A stretch of DNA of 64,000 nt from Rostrohypoxylon terebratum (taxonomy: Eukaryota > Ascomycota > Sordariomycetes > Xylariales > Hypoxylaceae): positions 295,010-359,009 of the forward strand of contig MU385877.1 of assembly GCA_022497145.1 (NCBI GenBank), read 5' to 3'. Positions 55,617 through 64,000 of this stretch are shown piece by piece. Positions within the stretch are counted from its first letter, which is position 1. The number at the start of each line of letters is the position of its first letter. Made by a program: the position numbers and the translations under genes. Below the pieces are notes generated by a model, which saw only the letters and a list, made by a program, of their open reading frames with translations, ran no database searches and was not told where the DNA came from.

Positions 55617-58600
55617 CTGAAATGCAAAGAACAAGATATTATGGGATCGTCCCTGGAAGGACAAAAGTCTTGACGACAACTGTTGATTTGGCATACCATC
55701 CGTATAAACGTGGCTCAGTAGGTGTGGGTGTGGCTTTGGAGTCTGATATAGGCCGGAGTACGTGCCCATAAGAGTATTGTAACACGACCGCTAGTATCGC
55801 CACCGCTGGGCCCAAAAAGCACATTTGACCACTAATGTTCTGCTGATGAAACCTGCTGTGGCGATTGCAGGGCATGGGGATGCTAACGGATAACTCCCCG
55901 AGAAATTGTACAAAAAAGAGACTTCTCATTTCTGTTTGCTCTAACAGTCAATAGTTTACACTGACTGCCTACTTCTTTAATTTTTTTTTTGTTTTTTGTG
56001 CTGTCTAATCCAGCACTCAGCTTTTAGGTAGATGGGGGCAGGCATAGCTACTTGCTCTGTAGAGAACCGGAGCTTTTGCTCCCTGGCGCATGTGATAGGT
56101 CAAACCCGGTCTGCGGCGCTTACCTTGTTAGTGGTGCCAGAAGAAGGGCGCATTTTTCACACTTTTCCCTCGGTCTCCGGCTACAGTCAGGTGATTCTCC
56201 TGGATTCTAGATCGAATTTCACCGATCTTCCACGCTACGTCAGGAACCATCAATCGGGAATGAGCTCGTGGCCAGAAAAAAAAGGCTACCTATTAATCGA
56301 AGGTTCCAGTGCTGGCCTGTTATTTCTGATAATTTGTAGTGTCCGGTAGCGGTAGCGATAGCGGTAATGGGAATAGTTGCGATCTCGATCACTGGATAGC
56401 CCTGACAGAAGGTCAGGGTGTCGCTATGGGTGTCGCTATGGATGTCGCTATGGATGTCGCTATGTCGCTAGGAAATTAGCGACGATCAGCAGAAGGATGG
56501 ATGCGAGTACGACCTATACAGCCCTATAGGGGCCTATCATCGTCAATCAGGGGTGGGTTTCTTCAAACCTGAACGTCGTGCCACACAAGCTCCAAGCTCC
56601 AAGCTCCCACGCCAGCCATAGTGCTTAGGTTACAAAGACGTAAGAAAGAGCATCTATTACAGGATAACATCCTATTCGACCATCAGTACCGACGCAGTGG
56701 CGCCGGTGGTGTAGTGTAAATAGGCTCACTAGGATTGATTTTTAAGTTACCTAGTTTAGTTCTTGTCCCTTGAGACCCTCTCGCCGCTCGCGTGGGAAAT
56801 AGTAAGGGAAAAAAAGGGAGATCGACAAGGGACCATCGTTTCGAGAACGATCAGAATGCCCCCCCACTTGCCCTGTTGCCTCGGGATCGTTTCCACTCAA
56901 CCATCAACCACAATCTCGTACATGCTCCCCGCGATCCGCACTACATACTATGTTAGATGGATGCATATTACTCCTACAGCGTGCGTGATTCATCTTGCCT
57001 GCCTGCCAGCCTACTACTACTTTACCCGCTCTGCATGTTTCTCATTTATTACTAATCCTCATGATGTCGGCCTGAAACTAAGGAGTAAGCTTCATGCCCA
57101 ACCCACCAACTGCAACAGTGAAGCTTGTCGTGTCCCGCCTCCCCCCCTAGACATGGACGGGCTGCTAATCTTACAGCGGTTCGATCCGTTCGGGGTCGAT
57201 GCCAAGCAGGAACCTTTGCCCGCTCGGATGGATATGTAAACAAGAGACGTCGCAAAATCTTCCAAATTTTAACAGACCGCAACTTTACTCCTGAGCATAT
57301 CGCTGGGAATAACACACCTTGCTTTTGTGCAGAATTGCCAGCATCGTGATCGCCAGATATACCAGATATAGCTATGACTTGCTGGCATATTATTGTCCAG
57401 TACGATACTTCGTACGGGACGTCGCTTCGATCCCTGCGGATTGGTGTTACCTAATTACGTACTCCGGCTTTTACGTTTATCTTACTATTCCATAGGTAAT
57501 CTCTGCCCTTGCTGTCTTGGTTGAATTTAGTTATTATTACTATTATGTAGACTGCTAGACCATGTACTACTAGATGTCTCTACGAATGGTCAACCTATGG
57601 AAGCCAATCTAGCCACTTGGGTCCCCCGTCTAAATCGGCGAGTCCCACATACTAAGCGTCATTAGGATACGGATAAAGTTCCTGTACACGTTATTATATT
57701 GGCAACCTTGGAATCAACGGCACGCGATCTAGGATCTAAAGAGAATAATGACCCGTGAACCTTGACGATCCGAACCGGTAACGATGAATATTAGGTTCAG
57801 CACATGCTTAGAGTAACCATACCCACGGGACTATAGGTACGGTCTTAGCCACCAAGCAACTCAAACATACCTAGGACCCAGGCAGCTAGGTAAGCTTGAC
57901 CATCAGTATGAGAACGTGGAAGATTACTTGACATCCGCCACCGTCGAGTTGTACACGGACATCGGTCTGCCGGCAGTGATATGCAATGCACATAGCAAAA
58001 GCACATACTTGGACATGTATATACACATACACATGCGTCATCACTATCTTACAACCACGGATACCGAGCAGAAAAGACGAAATTGAATGCAAGGAACAGC
58101 ATCATACTATGTATGTCGTGTCTCTCCCGTCAGTCGCACGACAACGATCATCGCCGACGATCAGGGAAACATTTGGCTTGCTAGGGCTTTGCTTACCCAT
58201 GAGAACCATTGGACAAGCAGGAATAGACAGGCATATCCTGGTTGACGAAAGTAGCCTCAAGCTTTATTACACCAGTTCTGATGTTCTGATTAATAGTTCT
58301 GGTAATAAGAAAAAGCCGCCTGTCTCCGCTCGGAGCGAACATCTTCCGCCGATCCGCCGCTGACGCCGTTGTACGAATTCGGGAAAAGGTTTCGGGAAGG
58401 TTCGCCACCCTTCCACCAATTTATTTAGCAATCGTAAACTAATTTGGGTGATCCAATCATTTCAATGGTTCACATTGCATTAGCCACATAACGCCACGAT
58501 ACACAGCCACATTCCTTACCATTTAGTACCAAAAGTTGTCTCATGACATACCGTCACATGACCCCTATTTCTTAGCTCAATCCAACTTCATACTTTATCG

Positions 58601-61277
58601 CAATTTGATCGCTCTGGTCCGTTTCCCTTCCTTTTTCTTTTTGCCACCTTCCTCAATTGCAACGACAGCTCACAGAATCGGACTACGAAGAAACGGGACC
58701 CCCGTAGAAGTTCCTAGAAGGTACCATGCAGGTCGGGCTTTCGTCGCAGGCTAATACGGATACGAAGGGCTTGTTAGCAGCCACCTCCGTCAGGTGTACT
58801 CTTCTCGTACCGCTCTATTATATCCTGGACGCTGTCGCTTTGACAACGATGGGCCCAATCCAGGCCTCGTCAGCTTATACACATATACACACATACACCT
58901 ACACACACTCACGGCGTACCCGTTGATCTTTTTGCCGCCGCAACGAGATAGGGCCTCGTCATCACGCAATTGTGTTTCAGATGACTGCATCGCTAGGTCC
59001 TGGGACAGCCTTATTTGGTCCCAGGTCTAACGCGCCTCTGGCAGAGCGTCCGCCGTGGGCATGCAGGAGGGATAATACTACTACAGGACCGGGATGCCTC
59101 ACCGCTGAGGTACACGTGTTATGTTCGCCTCATCACGAACCGTACCTTGGGTGCCGCCGCCCGGGGCTGCTTCGGGTTGGACGCCTGCGCTGTTACCCAG
59201 GTGTGTGTTGGATGGGTAGCGTCCGTCGATGCATTGATGAAACGTTCCAAACTACTGGATCGGACTAGGGATGAGGACGCATATATCGCGTTAGGCATCA
59301 GATGTTTCTTACTTCATTTGGTGCTACTATAGTTGCGGTGAGTCATTCTTTATTATACGTACGTGGGTCGTCTGTTAGGGATGGATCACAACCTAGGTTA
59401 TCTCTATCTATGACACGCTGATATTGCAGTGCCGGAAAAGGGTCCCCGGGCCAATCAAATGTTCGGCGCTGTTGATTAGTTTATTCCGGAGTACGCTGGC
59501 GACCAAGATCGAAACTACAATAGTGTCATCTTCAGTCGACTGATATCGTATATTTTGTTGGCAACAGTGGGTCTTGATACCTGGAAATTCAATGTCGTCG
59601 GCGAAGGCTACATCTCCACATCCTAGTCTCTTGTCGCGAAAATTTACCAACTCGCCCCTTGATTTATGTCTACCGACCAAGCCGCCTTAATGAATGTGAG
59701 CTGGTAGAGCCATCACACTATCCCTTCGCAATTCTCTACTGTGCAGAGTATACTGGAGTCGCTTAGACTGTTGCATGGAGGATCTACGAGACCGAAGAAC
59801 AACGATGTTGTTGATTGAGGGGCTCCAAGATTCCCCTTAGGGGTAAGAATTCGATATATTTTTACCTTCGTTTCAATGCGGCCTACAAAGACCTCAGGCA
59901 GTAGGTTGACAGGTAGGTGGTTGATATGCAGAAAAAAGAGGAAAATAGTCTTCCAAGAACCTGTTTCGGACAGCCGCGGCTCAGTTTGCACACATTCCCA
60001 GCCCGGATATCTCGGTGTATAATAATAAATGTCACAACTGAGCCAATTGATCTATACAGCATAGATTGGTAGGATAGTAGGGGACGAGGCCGATATCCTC
60101 GTGGAGTTTATCACACGCAGACGTGATTAGGTAAGCGATAACCATTCAAGGAATCTACTGACCTGTATTCTAGATTGCTTGGTTTATTCTCTTAGCCATA
60201 CGCCATTCAACACTCTTACGGACAGGAACCGGTCATGCTCATATAATAATGGCCCGAAGCGATCATGGTCTATCACAGGCTGGCCACCGATTTCCATTGA
60301 GCCCCCAAGCGGCTCTGCTAAGCTTAGTCGCTAGTTCGAAGGCCTTGGGCGTCCTCTACTAAGCTCCAAAGATCAATGGGAAAACGGCCATTCCGGCAGG
60401 TTCGCCAAAAAAAAAATTAACAGACGCCTCTAGCCCCATGATCCATTTAACACACACTATGTACCGAGATGAATTTCCACAGAGAAGTGTCATTCCCACG
60501 AAGAAGTGAAGGAACCTCAAAGACTCCGAATCGGGCTATGAATCTCCAAACTTGGCAGGTCATGTTTGGTACAGTGAACACCAAATCTATGCCACAAGAG
60601 CAGCAAATGCTATTATCACGATTTGAGACAACACTTGGCTGATGTAATGACCTACTCAAGGTGCTTACCTAAGATAATCGCATCCCAGATCAGATGCAAT
60701 CATCTCCAGACTTCCAGCATTGAATCTACCTACCTCAATTACATAATAACTAGTAGGTACTTAGCAACATATGGATATCGTATCTCTCAAGCTCCTCCAA
60801 TCTGGTTTGTAAGATGCACAATGACATTTATTCCCATAAACCATACCTAACGTACTCATACATTGATTCGAGTCCCCGATTCGATATCACTGCTTACCTA
60901 GTGGGTATGTACCAAGTAACTATCTCAAAAGTGCAAAAATTGAATTAACTGCTAGAACAGCGCAGGGGTAGCTCCGCCCAGCATGAATTTCCTCTTTCAT
61001 AGATCTGATTTGTCCAAGGTTGACTCCGGAGAGCTGCGGGGAATACACCGCCTTCGTCTTCACCCAATTAGATATCATATTTGAGGTCGCATAAATTTCT
61101 CAATAGTTGACCGAGCCGTGATCAACCTCCTTGGAAAGTCAGTGTTACAATGTAGCCTTATTCCATGTTTTTCAATTCGAGCGGGGAAATTGTGGCTTGA
61201 CATCAGGAATAGTTCTTCTATTACATGAATGAGTTGTCAATAATCCACGATATGGAGCGTCCGCCGGCAAAACAGCA
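55617..61277. other. 5.7-kb gene-poor region upstream of the NACHT gene
   Basis: No firmly supported gene. It includes a 105-codon plus-strand ORF with ATG at 56032, a 12-mer tandem repeat at 56418-56470, and two consecutive minus-strand frames at 59408-59680 and 59713-59991 that might be remnants. The last 400 bp are the presumed promoter of the NACHT gene. Confidence 0.4.
56418..56470. repeat. 12-mer tandem repeat (TGTCGCTATGGA)
   Basis: Four imperfect units with a shortened final copy (TGTCGCTAGG). Confidence 0.9.
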
Positions 61278-63914
61278 ATGGACCCAGTAACGGCTTTAGG
61301 GGCAGCCGCTGGTGTAGCCCAGTTTGTAGGCTACGCCATCCGATTGTTTTCGATGTCAAGGGAGATACATACTTCAGTAAAAGTTTGCACAGACAAGATT
61401 GCTGGACTCGACGATATATACGGTGAACTTCATGAGCTATATACAAGACTCCAGCCATCTACACTGGGAAAGAATCAGGATGATTTAGTCGGGCTGAGCT
61501 TCGAGGACTTAGCTCGGCATACGCAACATGCCAATGCAATCAGCAAATTATGCCAAGTCTGTACGGAGGATTGCAACAGGCTCCTGGGCGCCGCAACCAA
61601 ACTCAAAAGCAGGAATAAGAAGCCTAACCGATGGGACTCGTTCAGGACAGCTGTAAAGACTATTTGGAAAGGCAGCGAAATTGCTGAGCTCGAACAAAAG
61701 CTTCAAAATACCCAATCCACTCTAACGTTGAATGTCTGCGCTTTGACAAAGTATGAGAGTCCTAGCATGTCCTGTAGATACTTACTAACGTAAAGGTACT
61801 ATAGTAACTGGCAAAGCATTTTCTGGCGTCAGCTCCAAAGAATGCGAATTGACAGTGAAACATTAGGGACTCAACACTCCACAAAGCTCAATACTATTGA
61901 GAACGCTATCAAAGACTTATGTAGACATTCTACAAGTACCGAGTCAGAACAGCAAACTGGTTCGCTTTCGTCAGATGATGTTTCAACCCTAGAAAAAAAG
62001 ATGTCTCTGTTGTCGATAACAAGCTCCGATATAACGAAGCAACACATTATTCTTAGCAGCTTAAACTGCGAAAGCCGAGTATCTCGATATAGCTCTATCA
62101 CGGATGCACATACGCGGACCTTAGATTGGGTATTCAGAGATACTGGCGATCCAAATGAAAATTCAAATGCGGGTAACATCCTTAGATGGCTCAAATTTGG
62201 AGACGGTATATTCTGGATCTCAGGGAAGCCGTGGTCAGGAAAATCAACTCTCATGAAATATATCACCGATCACCAACAGACCTTACCAGCATTATCAACA
62301 TGGTCTCGTCCGCACCCAACGGTTCTGGCCAGCCACTTCTTCTGGGGTGCTGGTACGCCAATGCAAAAATCAAGACAAGGTCTCTTGAAAACATTACTTT
62401 TTGACGTTTTTCGACAACAACCGAATCTCATTGAAGTTCTATGTGTCGAGCGATGGTCAAAGAGTACCGAAACATTGCAATACGAACCATGGCATATACC
62501 CGAGCTTATACGGGTTTCAGAACGGATCATTGAATGCGACAACTTATCGACTAATTTTTGTTTCTTCATTGACGGTATGGACGAGTATGAAGGCGATCAT
62601 ATCGACTTTTGTCAATCGCTGAGGAAGCTTTCAACGTCGACTCATGTAAAGCTTTGTGTTTCGAGTCGCTCTTGGAATATCTTTGAGGACTCCTTCGGCC
62701 GAGATATCTCATCTAAATTGTACATTCACGAGTTCACGAGAGATGATATCCACAAATATGTGGAGGATTCATTGACAGAACACCCAAGATGGGCTGACCT
62801 TGACGTCCAGGTCAAGAATGCAGATTCTTTAATAAATCAAGTCACCCAGAAAGCAGCCGGCGTATTTCTCTGGGTATTCCTAGTCGTCAGAGAATTGCGG
62901 TCCGGGTTAACAGAGTACGACAGTTTTTCAGATCTGCAAAGAAGACTCGAAGCAATCCCAAGTGACTTTGGAGGCTTCTTTAGGCAGATTCTAGAATCCA
63001 TTGATCCATTCTATCACGAAATAATGTCGAGGTCCTTACAAATCTCAATAGCGGCAAGAGAGCTAGCCCCTGCCCCTATCTACAAGTTCCTAGAAATGGA
63101 ATGCGAAGATGAAGATTATGCTCTCAAACTTCCAATTGAGATCCCAAGCGACTATAAAATCACATCAACAAGCAACCTCATCAGTCGGCGCCTTAATGCG
63201 AGATGCAGAGGCCTCCTAGCAGTTAATCCTCGAACTGATTGCGTTGAATTCCTTCACCATAGCGTTAGGGACTACCTAAAGACCAATGAGATAGCTAGCT
63301 TTCTGAAGGGAAAGGCCAAAAATACGTTCAACGTAAACTTGTCGCTCCTGAGAGCAATCATTGCCTACATCAAGACGGTGTTGCTGGCACCTTCTCGCCC
63401 TAGTGTTATCGTTTCGAAGTTGGAGCACTTCATAAAGGAAGCGATTAATTCTGCAAAACTACTCAATAGTAGTATTGCCTATGAATTGCTGGAACACTTA
63501 GACCAATGTACTTCGGAGATATATAAAAGTTTACCAGCAAGAGCAATATCCAGCTGGGTTGGGATGGACGAGTTCCCAGTTCGGAAACTCGCAATGGAGG
63601 TTTCTTTTCTCGGATACTTCGATTACATTATACCAAAAAACCCAGGGTATCTATCCGAATTTAGAAAGGGAGCTATATCGACGGTTCTTGAATTCTTCCA
63701 TAGGGACGTCCAGGGAACCGGAGATTATTGTCGCCATATCGAAATGCTTCAATATCTTCTAGGACATGGCCATAGTGCCAACGAAGTCCACGACCTTGGG
63801 TTTAGGAGATCTCCTTGGGAACATATGTTGTCAACCATGGGCTCTGAGTGTCTCAAGGAATACCTCCAATGTGGACTATTTTCGCTAATGCTTAATCACG
63901 GCGCAGAACTGTGA
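61278..63914 (+). CDS. NACHT-domain STAND (NLR-like) protein with Helo-like fungal N-terminus
   Basis: Two exons, 61278-61750 and 61805-63914. The 54-nt intron (GTATGA...ACTATAG) has a perfect TACTAAC branch site, and splicing gives 860 residues. The N-terminus MDPVTALGAAAGVAQFVGYA and the following helices match the Helo-like N-terminal domain of fungal STAND proteins. The NTPase core shows Walker A GKPWSGKST at about 298-306 (Lys304), Walker B FFIDGMDE at 411-418 and the sensor-like CVSSRSW after it. After the NTPase, the helical region with EFLHHSVRDYL (about 570-580 of the protein) is the piece seen in DUF7791-type NACHT proteins. There are no WD40, TPR or clear ankyrin repeats; a single LMLNHGAE-like turn ends the protein. 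Proteins of this type act in heterokaryon incompatibility and immune-like programmed cell death in the cytosol. Codon usage is less GC-biased than in housekeeping genes nearby. Confidence 0.9.
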
Positions 63915-64000
63915 CGAACCTATACTTAGGCTTAGTAAGTATAGCTTCATAAGGGGGTCTTGATTTTAAGGTAACAGTAATCGTAGAGGTCAAGTGTAAT
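63915..64000. other. right edge, 3' flank of the NACHT gene
   Basis: 86 bp after the stop codon. Too short to tell whether a further exon with repeats lies beyond the window. Confidence 0.4.

Noticed and set aside
56763..57239. 158-codon ORF on the plus strand
   Set aside because: It starts at TTG, its peptide shows no pattern of a folded protein, and it is interrupted by simple-sequence CCCCC runs.

Overview
The window is nuclear DNA of a filamentous ascomycete, most likely a Sordariomycete. Coding genes are split by short introns (49 to about 100 nt, one of 287 nt) with fungal GTRWGT donors and AG acceptors. The gene set is typical of Pezizomycotina: a Pbs2-type MAPKK, an Hst2 sirtuin, a Sur7 eisosome protein, an ECM3/PIN-like carrier and a fungal NACHT STAND receptor. 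Spacers are long and rich in microsatellites. I see no bacterial-style operons, rRNA, CRISPR array or convincing tRNA.

Layout. Positions 1-25400 hold an SLC35F-type transporter (+), a Pro/Ser-rich protein of unknown function (+), the Hst2 sirtuin (-), a PIN-like auxin-efflux-family carrier (-), a 358-bp TIR element with TA target duplication at 16084-16441, the HOG-pathway MAPKK Pbs2 (+) and a Sur7-family tetraspan protein (-). Positions 25400-48450 are sparse: a degraded zinc-metallopeptidase relic, a small broken membrane-protein locus, octanoyltransferase LipB (+), a long otubain-type deubiquitinase (-), then about 10 kb without a convincing gene. Positions 48450-55620 are compact: the biotin-carrying subunit of methylcrotonoyl-CoA carboxylase (-), an FMN split-barrel (PPOX-like) protein (+), mitochondrial ribosomal protein S16 (-), NAD(P)HX epimerase (+) and a Cys-rich protein (-). 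The right end carries a NACHT protein with a Helo-like fungal N-terminus (+).

Several genes (S16, NAXE, the PPOX protein) have exons too short to appear as long ORFs. I rebuilt them by choosing splice sites that restore frame and conserved family motifs.

Functionally, LipB, MccA, S16 and NAXE all serve mitochondrial cofactor, leucine-catabolism, translation or metabolite-repair roles, but they are separate, individually promoted genes. Pbs2 and Sur7 concern osmostress signalling and cortex organisation. The NACHT protein belongs to the class used in fungal self/non-self recognition. No complete new multi-gene system is evident. The most unusual signals are the dispersed CCTAGG-core near-palindromes across the spacers, the TIR element, and the low-complexity extensions of the otubain and LipB proteins.
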